Assembly: GCA_026018925.1 (NCBI GenBank)
Contig: JAKSZU010000016.1
Coordinates: forward strand, 56,781,075 to 56,845,074
From: Tupaia tana
Taxonomy: Eukaryota; Chordata; Mammalia; Scandentia; Tupaiidae
Length of the DNA stretch: 64,000 bases
Direction: 5' to 3'
A program made the position numbers and the translations under genes. Positions 21,850-32,200 of this stretch are shown one piece after another (within the stretch, counting starts at the first letter, position 1; each line of letters starts with the position of its first letter). The notes below the pieces were generated by a model. The model did not search any database and was not told the DNA's origin. It was given only the letters and a program-made list of their open reading frames with translations.

Positions 21850-22065
21850 GGAGCCAACAGAGAGTAGTGGTTAAGTTGCTGGACTCCCACATGGCCAACA
21901 GTGGTTTAAGTCCCAGACCTGGCGGCTTAACACATTGGGCCCAAAATCCTGAGAGGAGAATGGAGGAGAAGGGATTGCAGCATGGCCTTCCTTCCTGCCA
22001 GAAAATTTCTCACTTTCTCTTCTCTCTCTGGCAAGTGAGAGGAAAGAAAAAAGTTTTCTTATAAA
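21850..22065 (+). mobile_element. SINE, diverged, with internal deletion
   Basis: Head GGAGCCAACAGAGAGTAGTG, then CACATTGGGCCCAAAATCCT, GGAGGAGAAGGGATTGCAGC, ending 'GGCAAGTGAGAGG'. The CGTGTGCG segment and the CCCTATAG end are missing compared with full-length copies. Confidence 0.7.
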
Positions 22066-22097
22066 AAGTCAATCTCTTAAAATATTTGTTGGAGGTG

Positions 22098-22348
22098 TGG
22101 GGCCAACAGGTGGTGTGGTGGTTAAGGGCACTGGACTCCCACCTGGCTGACCGCAGTTTGAGTCCCAAACCTGGTGGCTTGCTTTCTCATTCATTCATTC
22201 ATTCATTCATTCATTCTCTCTCTCTCTCTCTCTCTCTTTCTCTGTCACAATTTAAATAAATTAATTAATAAATAAAGTTAAATAAAATAATTATTTTCTT
22301 TTAAAAAATGTAACTCAGAGAAAACACACTCCTAAAAAAAAGAAAAAA
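22098..22348 (+). mobile_element. Short SINE family C with extra 3' sequence
   Basis: Head GGGGCCAACAGGTGGTGTGG to CTGGTGGCTTGC, then a (CATT)n run at 22188-22216, a CT run, and tail AAATAAAATAATTATTTTCT plus A6. A further non-SINE stretch TGTAACTCAGAGAAAACACA CTCCT with its own A-rich end follows before the target duplication (TTGTTGGAGGTG at 22086, TTATTGGAGGTG at 22349). The extra piece may have been carried from the source locus by transcriptional read-through. Confidence 0.7.
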
Positions 22349-22595
22349 TTATTGGAGGTGCCATAGGAATCATACCATCTAGGGAATAGAACGTGGTCTG
22401 TGTGTTTGCTGTTACTCTCTTGCTCTATTTGATGTTGTACCAGGCTGCGCAGCTACAGAGATAAATGACTTATGGTCATTGGCCACAGAGTCTCATAATC
22501 TGTACACATTATTGCTTGTTTGTAACACGTTTCCCCATCTTTACATGATTTTGAAACATTAGAACTATAGAATTTCCTGTTAAAAATGCCAGCTT

Positions 22596-23042
22596 TGAGC
22601 CAGCCAGTGGGATGGTCATTAAGGTGGCTGGATCCCACATAGCTGACTTCGTAGTTTGAGTCCCCAGCCTGACATCTTGAAAAACATGCCAGGTATATAT
22701 GCATGCTTGCCCAAAACCCCCAAAGAGGAGAAATGGAAGAGAAGGGATTGCAGTGTGACCATTTCCCACGGGGGATGCTTTCTCACTTTTGCTCTCTCTC
22801 TCGTTCTCTCTCTCTTTTCAGCGAGTGCAGGAGAAGGGATTACAGTGTGACCATTTCCCATGGGGGATGCTTTCTCACTTTTGCTCTCTCTCTTTCTCTC
22901 TCTCTCTCTTTTCAGCGAGTGCAGGAGAAGGGATTGCAGTGTGACCATTTCCCACGGGGGATGCTTTCTCACTTTTGCTCTCTCTCTTTCTCTCTCTCTC
23001 TCTTTTCAGCGAGTGCACACGCTTTCTGGCAAAATTTTTAAA
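22596..23042 (+). mobile_element. SINE family B with body triplicated in tandem
   Basis: Starts GAGCCAGCCAGTGGGATGGT and ends CACACGCTTTCTGGCAAAAT plus A-run. The segment from GAGAAGGGATTGCAGTGTGA to TTTCAGCGAGTGCAG occurs three times head to tail: 22739-22830, 22831-22924 and 22925-23017 (92, 94 and about 93 bp). The units differ at few bases, mainly in the pyrimidine run, so the amplification is younger than the SINE itself. Not coding: the apparent open frames reflect the repeat. Confidence 0.85.
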
Positions 23043-23154
23043 AAACTGACAGCTGAGGTCCCTTCATAGTAGCATGTGCTGGATGCTGTTGTTAGGCAGA
23101 CTGAGACCCCCACGATTCCCCAATTTGATTCTGAGCCCACCCTAAAAGACGAAA

Positions 23155-23240
23155 TGCAATGACACAGTCCTGTAGTCTCAGCTTACTCGGGAAGCTAAAG
23201 GAAAAGGATTTCAAAATAGTGAGACCCTGCCTGAAACACC
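23155..23240 (+). mobile_element. 7SL-like SINE fragment
   Basis: CCTGTAGTCTCAGCTTACTC, GGGAAGCTAAAGGAAAAGGA and 'AATAGTGAGACCCTGCCTGA' align with the Alu/B1-type 7SL domain, with the central part deleted. 7SL-derived SINEs are known only from Euarchontoglires, so this bears on the host lineage. The fragment is short and diverged. Confidence 0.5.
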
Positions 23241-23480
23241 ACATGTGTGCACACTCACAGACCTTCCACACAGGCCAGTTGAGAAAGAAACCGGTAAATT
23301 AGACATCATTGAATTGATTAACACATTTTTGGCACTCATGAAATTCAGTAAGGTTATAGCTTCTCCCATCAGTTTAGTGTTTTGATGACCACATTCTTCC
23401 ACGGATTTACAAGAATTAAAAGTCCTAAAGTAAAATTAAAATAACTTTCTCATCCAGAAAAATAGGACAAAGGAAAGTAT

Positions 23481-23559
23481 TGGGTCGTCGGAAAAGTCAG
23501 GATGTATTTTTGCATAGAAACACATATAAAAATATGTCATAACTTTTCTGACAACCCAA
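23481..23559. mobile_element. Mariner-type MITE, intact, 79 bp
   Basis: Terminal inverted repeats TTGGGTCGTCGGAAAAGTCA and, read from the other end, TTGGGTTGTCAGAAAAGTTA, with TA target duplications at 23479-23480 and 23560-23561. There is almost no internal sequence. Size and structure resemble MADE1-like derivatives of mariner elements. A relative of the same unit length is at 32791-33189. Confidence 0.85.
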
Positions 23560-23561
23560 TA

Positions 23562-23940
23562 ATATTTATTTCTAATGTTATTTTCAATTGTGCATTTACT
23601 TTTGTATAAAATAACTACCAGTTTTTGTTCAGACAAGTGCATCAATGGGTCTTTAAGATGAAGAAAGTCAAAGAACCCATAGAAATGGTTTTAATATGTC
23701 ATCTCAAAAAAAATAATAAAAATAAAAGATGAGTTATTTTTATTTCTGACTAAAAAAAAGTTATGTAATGGGAATGTAAAACAGTGGAAGTTGCAATGGT
23801 AATACTTCTGTTTCAGCTCTTACATATTGCCAATGGTGTTTTGATCTTACATGTTCCAGAAGGTATTGGTTTGATTCTGGCTACAGCTCAAGAAGAGGGG
23901 TTTCCTATATATTAGCTAAGTAGTAAAATAAAAATGAGGG
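23562..23940. other. Unassigned AT-rich sequence
   Basis: No repeat or gene recognised. It ends in a G-run (about 23938-23946) next to the pseudogene-like relic. Confidence 0.4.
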
Positions 23941-23946
23941 GGGGGC

Positions 23947-24178
23947 AAAGCTAAACTAAAGTTTATTCAAGGTGGCAAAAAAGCACAGTTTTTGCCATCT
24001 TTGTCATAATATCCTTACCAAAGCAAAATTCTTTGTTAAGAATTTAATACTTGAAGTCGTCAGCTTCGATGTCAGACTTCATTCTCCTAGTCTGAATTTG
24101 CTTTTTTAATTTTTTTTTCCTTCTTCCTTACTTTGGTCTGCCTTATATTTCCTGGCCTTCTTTTCCCTGTACTGCTAA
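23947..24178 (-). pseudogene. 3' end of a gene relic, lysine-rich C-terminus
   Basis: On the minus strand one frame reads YREKKARKYKADQSKEEGKK. It shifts at a run of nine A (24110-24118) into a second frame that ends QIQTRRMKSDIEADDFKY and a TAA stop at 24044-24046. About 90 bases downstream lies GAATAAAC, a polyadenylation signal. This looks like the last coding codons and 3'UTR of a gene with a basic C-terminus. The homopolymer frameshift and absence of upstream coding sequence suggest a 5'-truncated pseudogene. No poly(A) tail survives, so a decayed terminal exon cannot be excluded. Parent protein not recognised. Confidence 0.4.
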
Positions 24179-24189
24179 CCTCAAATTGG

Positions 24190-24345
24190 AGATTTATTAG
24201 GAGCTATTAAATAAGAGGGGAGGAAGGCCAAAGGAGAGGGAGAATAGAGAAAAAAGAAAAAAAACTGAAAGAAGGCAGGAGAGGGAGGAGCAGGGGAGGA
24301 GGATGGAGATAAAAGATGCATAAATGAAGACAAATGGAAGAACAA
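24190..24345 (+). repeat. Polypurine tract
   Basis: About 150 bases with very few pyrimidines: AGAGGGGAGGAAGGCC, 'AAAGGAGAGGGAGAATAGAG', AAAAAAGAAAAAAAACTGAA, GGAGAGGGAGGAGCAGGGGA. Purine/pyrimidine asymmetry of this size can form triplex DNA. It is not a simple unit repeat. The matching minus-strand open frame, rich in S, P and F, is a composition artefact. Confidence 0.6.
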
Positions 24346-24984
24346 TGAGATGGGGAAGTCTAAAGGGGAGGAAAATTCTGAAACCGAGCTAGTGAGAATG
24401 CATGTAAAGTAGGGTCTGGTGGAAGATCTTGAGCAAAAGTGGTGTAAATCAATGATGAGTAAATTAATAGGGCAATTGTGCAAATGGGACTCACTCATTT
24501 AAACTAAGCGTAATACATCATGAATGATTTAGAGATAATGCAACCCGTAGGGCATACCTTTTAATCTACCCAGGACCCAGTAGAAAATGCTGTCACTTCA
24601 AGGGTAAAAAGGCACAGAGGATGAGAATATGGGGTGTGTCTCTTCATTTTACTGGTGTTAATAAGACAGACTCTGGACAACGTGGAAGCTAACCAGATCC
24701 ATAAGTTTAGTTTGTGATTTATAAATTCCGAAGTGTAATGTATTCCATACTTCTCCTACAAATCTAAAATGATTTTAAGAAGTGTTTTTAAATTATTCAT
24801 TTGAGTAGGTTAACATGTACAGTTGCCATAGATAGAAGTGAAAGTAAATTGAGTCATTGCACATATGGTCAGAGGAACATCTGAGTGTGGAGGGGTTTAA
24901 TTGCATATGAATCCAGTGCTGTTAAAAGAGGCATGAGAATATTCTGAGACCAGGGAAGAAAATTCTGAACCTCCTGTTTTCACT
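24346..24984. other. Unassigned sequence
   Basis: No gene or nameable repeat. Confidence 0.4.
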
Positions 24985-25110
24985 TGTTTCATTCATACAT
25001 CCATTTATTCACTCATTCAACTGCTGTTTATTGACAACCTACAGTGTAGGAGGGTCTGCTTTAACCAGAAGCAGAAACATTAGTGTTATATTCTTCAAGC
25101 TTCAATTCTT
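24985..25110 (-). mobile_element. L2 3' end fragment
   Basis: CATTTATTCACTCATTCAAC, TGCTGTTTATTGACAACCTA and CAGTGTAGGAGGGTCTG follow the reverse-complement L2 end ('attcaacaaatatttattgagcacc'). Confidence 0.5.
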
Positions 25111-25164
25111 CTGATGGGTTGGTATTGACAAAGAGCAAGGAAAAAGTGGACATTAGGAATGGAG

Positions 25165-25285
25165 AGAAGTCTCAATTTATAGAGCTTTGAGAATTCCAAG
25201 TCTACTGTCCTTTTATGACTCAGAAAATGGAAGCTCAGAAAGGTCTAGCGTCTTGGCCAAAGTCCAGAGCTAGTTGGAGTGTTAC
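25165..25285 (-). mobile_element. MIR fragment, antisense
   Basis: 'TTTTATGACTCAGAAAATGG', AAGCTCAGAAAGGTCTAG, 'TCTTGGCCAAAGTCCAGAGC' and TAGTTGGAG match the reverse complement of the MIR core. Confidence 0.6.
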
Positions 25286-27712
25286 AGATTAGACGATTGT
25301 GGTTTTCCCTTCTTAGTCATTGTTAAAATTTATTACCAGTTTTTGTCTTCATGAAAGAGGTTTCAGATAATATCTTTAACTATTGAGGTTAGAGGTGAGA
25401 ATAACAGCAATGAGATGTTAGTGTGCAAACTTTCCTATTACAGGGAAAGTAAAGAAATAGTCTTAATTCTCTGATAATATCTGGTCCTGAAAACTGGAAA
25501 ACAAAGCTAATTTAGTAAGATGGGGAGAATTTTTGTAAGTGATGTTACAGTATTCTTGTAAACTTCTGTCATTTGTGGGGAAAATGACATTATTCCAAGT
25601 CTTGTTATATATAACAGTGAAGCTAAACTAAGCCAGGCAGTGTGAAAACAGCAGTTTTTGAACAAACTTTACATATGAAGAGTCATGACATAGAATATGT
25701 AAACAAATTGATCACACAAGTTTTTTCAAAGCATGTCTTGAAGGTGAGCAGGCACCAATTTAACATTTTTCAATTAAAACTGTTAAGTTGATGTTTTTCT
25801 GTGTAAAGGAGAAAATAATTTAAGTTGATAAAACAAATTACCAATGATGTTAGAAATGTAACGCAGAGTTCTATCAAAGGACACTTAACATATTTTTGAA
25901 ATATTTGGGATTTTAATATTTCTATTTCAGAGATCAGGAAAGACATACCTTAAGAGGAAGCATGTCTTAAATCTGGAACTGATATGAATAGAGGTGTCAG
26001 CAAAATTTAACCCTGTGTCAGTAACAAGAAGAGTTTCTGTTTTGTTTTGAGGTTGCTTAGAGAATTCTAGTTAAGTTTGGTATGGTCACTCATTTGAATT
26101 CTGATACTCTGTATGATATAGATTGTACTGACCACTATTAGTATAACTCTGATGAGGTATTAAACACTCCCCTCCTTCTCATTTGCAGTATATTTTAGTT
26201 TAACCTTCATTTGTCCCTCTTTTTTCTACTCCTCACATCCCAATTCAGGTATCAGATCCTTTGACAATTGCTAACCTTCCCATCTGGGATTGTTTGGCAT
26301 TAAGCTATGACTGTAGCATTTCTTCTAATAAATTAGATTTTTAAAAGAGTACTGCCTGCCAAGAAGCAAAGTCATTACATAGTGTGTATATTTTCAGAGC
26401 ATTGCTATAAAAATCTCCTTAGCCAAACATAATAGGCAGTTAAAATAAATTTGAAATAACCGTGCCACCTCTAGGTTTTAAAATCATTATGCTGAAGATA
26501 GGTGGTCTAATTTTACCCTATTTCCATTTTCCTCATTCACATGGTATGATACTTACTCTATGAAACCACATATATATCTCATACCTGTAGCTGATCTATT
26601 TATCTATCTAAATATACATTTCTCCAATGCAATAGTCTAAAAAATTGAGCTTTTCTTTTAAAGCTGGAAATTAGTTTTATAATGTTCCAACGTCCCATAA
26701 TCTTCGTCAACCAGCACTCTTATTTGCCCTAAAGAACAAAAATGTATTTGGTATGTCTCGTGCTAACTATTGTAATTCCTGTGTTTGAACTGAACAGAGG
26801 AATACTATGTGAACAAAACTGGAAAATTATATAAAGTAAATATCTCTTTATTTATTATTATAGTTATTTTTACTCTGTAGCTTTCAAAAAGGCATTTGAA
26901 GCAATTTAATAAAATAGGAATAAAATTGAGTGCTAAATGGGAGGGGTGAGAAAACAACTTTGTAAATTATGCATGTTCATGTAGTTGCTAAGATTGCTTA
27001 TGAAATTGGTGCTGAGATTCCTGATAGACATGACAATGGAATAATGTGATCATTCCTATTTTCAGAAAAGAACTTTAGCTCCTTATTTTGGTTTTGAGGG
27101 TGGAGTAATATATTTTGTCTTATTCTAAACTCTTAGAAAAATGTATCGTATGGGTTTTAGGAGTCACTGAAGGATATAATTGGCAATGTCTTCAGTTACA
27201 GGTTTGCAGAAATTCAGACATGGAATTCACGTTACTCATTTAGTTCTAACCTTTGATGAAAGATCAAGGCGTTAGATTGAAGCTTAAGTAAGCAGAGACA
27301 TTCTTCAGGTGATGTGGTTCATTCTAATCAGTAATCTTCTCATGGTGTTCATATTCCATCCCAGTGATGAACTAGATTAGTAAGCTTGTAAAATAAGATG
27401 AACTGGTGAGAGTGACTCGGTTATAAATATTAAGGAGCCTGGTGAAATTTTTGCCCACATAGAAAGCCAGTCACCCACTCTCTCAGGATAGGACTGCAGA
27501 GGTGAAGTATAAGCAAAACTATCATTCGCACTTCAAAGGTGTTGCTTTGGGGTGATGCCATTATGTGTGGTGTCAGAAGTGATGACACCATAATAATGAG
27601 ACCAGCCTGGTCAGAACTAAGCCTTGATTCTTTCAAATTAAATTATTTGTATTTGTTTTCATTTCCCTTGACTGATAGATTTGATTTTGTGGATCTAGTG
27701 ATAGTTTTTGAA
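25286..27712. other. Long unassigned stretch
   Basis: AT-rich, free of the SINEs that crowd the rest of the window, with no gene recognised. It is the longest SINE-free interval apart from 29.2-32.5 kb. It may contain very old L1 or MER debris that I cannot resolve by eye. Confidence 0.4.
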
Positions 27713-27714
27713 TA

Positions 27715-27850
27715 CTCCAGAAGCTAATCTTTACTTCATTAATGGACATTCGTGGAGTGTTCCCTGTATGCCGGACATGGTGCTGGATTTGGGGAGTGTA
27801 GTATTCAGGTTTTCCTTACCTTCATGGACTCTCTTGTCAAACACTTCGGT
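27715..27850 (-). mobile_element. L2 3' end fragment
   Basis: 'TTCGTGGAGTGTTCCCTGTA', TGCCGGACATGGTGCTGGAT, then CCTTACCTTCATGGACTCTC are the diverged reverse complement of the L2 end. Confidence 0.5.
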
Positions 27851-28166
27851 TCTTACATCTCTTTTTCCTGTCCTGAGATATTTTATGTTTCCCTGTAGGC
27901 TTCAGTTATTATAAAGTCTTTGTTGTCTGCTATGCATTTCGATGCAAAGTCCTTAAGTGAAAGTACAGTTGTAACCACTGTTCACTACTGAGACTTCAGA
28001 ATTCCAGGTTACTGATGCCCTCTGATTATGTAAAAGGATTTCTATGTTTCCGGAATCAGAAGTGATCAAGATCTTTCAAGAAGCATGCCATCAGTCCTAC
28101 TAGCCTACTAGATGTGTCACCAACACAGAGTAAAGTTTCATGCTTTCTTTTAACGTTAAGTATTTC
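27851..28166. other. Unassigned sequence
   Basis: Nothing recognisable. Confidence 0.35.
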
Positions 28167-28167
28167 T

Positions 28168-28440
28168 GGCCCAGCCACAGTGGTACAGGTAGTAGGGGGC
28201 TGTTCTGCAATGCTGGAGCCACGTGGAAGACTGAAGTTTGGATCCCAAGTTGACCAGAAACAGGCTGGGCATGCACCCTGTTACCTGTAACAGGGTACCT
28301 GTTACATGCACATGTAACCCTGTGATCCTAGCTGACTGGAAGGCTGAGGGGAGATCATGGTGTAATAAGACCCTATCAAGGATTCCCTTCTCTCTTTTTT
28401 TCTGTCTTCTCATCAATAAAATAAGTAAAGATAAAATACT
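28168..28440 (+). mobile_element. Composite SINE: tRNA-like head plus 7SL-like part (family F)
   Basis: Head GGCCCAGCCACAGTGGTACA with B-box-like GTTTGGATCCC. The middle carries two perfect palindromes (28276-28295, 28301-28318), then CCTGTGATCCTAGCTGACTG, GAAGGCTGAGGGGAGATCAT, which resembles the 7SL/Alu 'cctgtaatcccagct..ggaggctgagg' block. The tail is CATCAATAAAATAAGTAAAG. The block after it (GATCATGGTGTAATAAGACC) is shared with the element at 39515-39765, supporting a family. Confidence 0.55.
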
Positions 28441-28676
28441 ATTATGTATTTCATAAAGGGAAATAGAATGTTAGTATAAACTTGCAAATGATGTATAAAA
28501 TACATGATCAAGATTGGAGTTGAGATTGGAATACTACTTTTGTGAAAGAGCAGTAGCTAATGACACACTGAAGGAATGTAGATGGATATTTCCTTCTATC
28601 AACAGCTACTTCCATTTGTCTTTAGTCATAGTTGTAAGAAGGTTACCATATGGATAGAGAAGAATTTAAAAACGTT

Positions 28677-28940
28677 GGAACCAGCAGATGGTGTAGCAGT
28701 TATGTTGCTGGACTCCTATGTAATCAACTGTGGCTGGAGTTCCTCACCTGGTGGCTTAACACTCACTCTGGGCATGTGTGCCTGCATGCCCAAAATCCTG
28801 AGAGGAGAATGGAGGAGAAGGGATTGTCATGTGGCCATCTTTTATGGGGGATCATTTCTTGCTTTCTGTCTCTCTGGTGAGTGCACATGCCCTATACCAA
28901 AAATCTTTCTTTAAATAAATAAATAAATAATTTTTAAAAA
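28677..28940 (+). mobile_element. SINE, intermediate-age family A
   Basis: GGAACCAGCAGATGGTGTAG, CCTGGTGGCTTAACACTCAC, GGAGGAGAAGGGATTGTCAT, CATGCCCTATACCAAAAATC and an (AAAT)n tail near 28912-28930. Confidence 0.8.
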
Positions 28941-29052
28941 TGCTTCAGTGAGTAGGTAGTCATTAAATTGGTCAGCCTAAATCAAAATGCTGCTTCTCTG
29001 AGTGAGTGGGCCGTGGAGATACTTGTCCAATCCTCATGCAACGTTCTTTTCT

Positions 29053-29234
29053 TTTTTAAAAAAAAGAATTATTTTATTTAACTTTATCCATTTAATTATT
29101 TATTTCAATTTTACCAGAGAGGGATAGAGAGAGAGAGAGAAATTGAGAAAGCAAGCCTCTGGGTCCGGGACCCAAACCACAGTTGGTCATGTGGGAGTCC
29201 AGCGCCCTTAACCACCATGCCACCTGCCAGCCCC
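29053..29234 (-). mobile_element. Short SINE family C
   Basis: Antisense copy: AT-rich tail, TTTACCAGAGAGGGATAGAG, TCTGGGTCCGGGACCCAAAC, GTGGGAGTCCAGCGCCCTTA, ending ATGCCACCTGCCAGCCCC, which is a near-consensus head. Confidence 0.8.
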
Positions 29235-32200
29235 ACGGCTTTCCTTAACAGTATGAATATGTCATTGATGTGAAGCACTTTATGGTTCACAAAGCACTGT
29301 AATAGACACATTGTCTTTGTTTTGCAGATTGCTTTTGTATATGTTATTATTGCCTGTCATGCACTCTCCCCCTACATTTTCTGTTTAGGAAGCACATTCT
29401 TAACCTTTAAGACATAACACCAACCCCACAGAGTCCTCTTGAAGCCCACTGTGAGAAGATCAATGGTCCCTTCCTTGTTCTTACCCAAACCTTTGTGTTT
29501 ACCTTTATTATAGCCCTGATCTCATCTGTGTTTTAATTATTTCTTCACATTAGAGTCTTTCCCTGTGGACTGAGTATCTCAGGGAAAGGAGGCTGTGTGC
29601 GCTTCATTTTATTTTCTGGTGCTTCTGTAACAAGTGGATGAGGTGGTGGTTCTGTAAATAAAGGTAACTGCTGTGCTGTGCGGAGGTTGGGAAGTTGAAG
29701 ATACTTCCTAAGTTAGGATTCTCCTGACTTCCACTTTTATCGATTTATTTGGTTTATCAGTTAGTTGTTCATCTGAAAACAAGCTGTTCACAACCATATT
29801 CATGTCCTTCTACCTGTCAGAGTTATCTCATGGTATTAGTGAGAAGTGAGAGAGGACAGTCCTTTGTCAGAATGAGGACATGTTAGTTCTGTCATCATAT
29901 CTAAACTATTTTGCCAGGTGGAATTACAAATTGACATAAAAGGAGTATGGAAAACTTTATGTATGTTAGAGCCACCCCTGTTGCCTTGAATATTTTTTCT
30001 TCCCACTCCTTTACTTGGCACATCCCTGTCATCCTTTGAGAGCATGCGTTGGTGTCCCCTTCTCAGGGACACCATGTCTTTTCAAGTCCTTCTTGCCATT
30101 AGAGCATCTAGATAGTGCCCTGCTCCTCCCTGCTCTCAGCGCACTGTCCTATTGAAAGTCTGAGGTTTAAAAACACTGCTGCCTAAGTAATGTTCCATCT
30201 CTGTGTAGTATTTGCATTTGAGTGACCAACCAGTGGATCACAGCTCTGTGCGGTAGAGGGTTAGATGGTAGATGAAGATTGTAAAAGCAGATATCTGAAG
30301 GCTGGAAGGCATTCTTGGCACCCCTAAAACTACCCTGCTGGGGACAATCCTAGCCTGTGATTAACAAACCTTAGTTATTTGCTAGGTAGTTTCCACATGG
30401 CATAGTAGGATACTTATATGAGGCACAATACAGTGTTTATGTGAGAATAATGTAGATTATTTGAATCTAGGCTGTAGAACCTACCTGAAAATGGGTTTTA
30501 CAGTTCTGTGTAATTGCCTTTTCTTTGTGTTTGCATAGAAGGCATTGCGTAGTTGGAAGATGATGGCAATTATAATTTATTATGCTGTAATTGTTACCTA
30601 AATGTTTTTGAATAAGCAAAAATCACATCTGTTTAGGAATAAGTTGCACAGCAAGAGAATTCCCTTTGAAATGAATGCCGTGTTCTCATATTCTGTAACT
30701 GTACACATAAAACAACATATTTATTTCCCCACTGAGTCCATTACATTCCCAAGTCAAACTGCATCCTCTCTTCCCTTCCCATATTAAACCCTTTGATTTA
30801 ATGGAGGTTTTAACTACTGGTTCTTTAGGGAATTTTCAGTAGGCTTTGCACAGATTAGGTTATTGGAAAGTATAGTTATTTGCTTGTAAAGTGGCAGTTC
30901 TGTGTCAAAATTGATTTTCTCTGGAGCTGCAACAGTAAAAAAGATAAGCTTCTGCTCTGCATCCAAAATGCCCTGATGTTCCTAGCATGATCATTTTTCC
31001 TTTGCTTCTCGCTCAGCATCATTCGGTCACAGGCTGGTTTGGATAGCCGACTACGAACACATGTAGCCCAGAGGACTTTGATATCCAGTGACGATAATAG
31101 ACCAGGCCTCTCTTCCATTCTGGTTGCCACTGGTCTGTGACAGCCAGTGTTCTGGGCATAGTGAGCACAGTGTTTCTTCCTTTCTCCATTAAATAGAAAT
31201 GCATAAGCCTGGGATAGTTTTGTTTTCCTACAGAAACGTAGCAGTTGACATAATTACGTTGTTATACTCAGGCTAACAGGATTTATCTTTCATTATAGAT
31301 CTTGAAGACATATGCAGGAATAGTTTACTCCCCTAAATTTACTCGGTACTCACTTAGAAATGATTTTACTGTGTAAAAGAGAGCAGTCATTGCTGGTGGC
31401 ATATCCTTGGAAAGCTTTGATATCCAGAAAGATAAAGGGCAGAAATGTATCCTCTCTTTTTCTGCTCCCTGCTCATAAAATAGAATTGGAGTTTATGTGA
31501 ATAGCAGGCAACCTTATTTATTTTTTTAATGCCCTAGTTGCAAGTTAGGAGCTTGCTAAGACAGGTCTTACTCACTGATCTTATGTGCCACCACACAGCA
31601 TATATCCATCCATCCATTAAGTTATCCTGGTGGTCTCCAAGTGGTAAGTATCTCATTTTGGTCAGTCAGCATGGTTGATCAAAATGAGCAGCAGCAATCT
31701 GTTATACCGCAGACACAGTGGAGGCCATAATATTTGAATATCACTTGAGGGTTACCTTCTTGTCTGTGCTGACTCCTTACTACTCACTCTATCCCCACCC
31801 TTTAACCTCAGTTCTATCTCTATTCTGATTTCAGACCAGATATTCTTTATAGGTTTTTCTTTATTGTTCTGGAGGTTATTTTGTGTTTGGCTCTCTAGTA
31901 TACTGTTCCATACTGCGTGGTTAATTTAGGTGAGTCTTGTTCTGGTTTTGATAATCAAAGTACTATTATATTGCCTTTGTGTCCAACTGAACTGTTTCCA
32001 CATAATGGTCCAGCTCTCACTACCTGTACACAGGCAGTAACGCCTGCTCATCTTCTTTGTGAAACCTGAGTTTTCCTTAAGATACTGGTCTTAAGCATTG
32101 AAGGATCTGTGAAGGTGTGTGATTTCAGGGTTAGAAGGGTCAAAGAAACCTGAGCACCCCTGTATATGTTTCAAGTTGTATTTGATGGCCTGATAATTCA

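Noticed and set aside
22739..23017. CRISPR-like array or coding tandem repeat
   Set aside because: Units are contiguous without spacers, their lengths (92, 94, 93) are not codon-periodic, and they lie within a mammalian SINE.
24181..24498. 105-codon minus-strand open frame rich in S, P, F and L
   Set aside because: It is the complement of a polypurine tract. The composition explains its openness.
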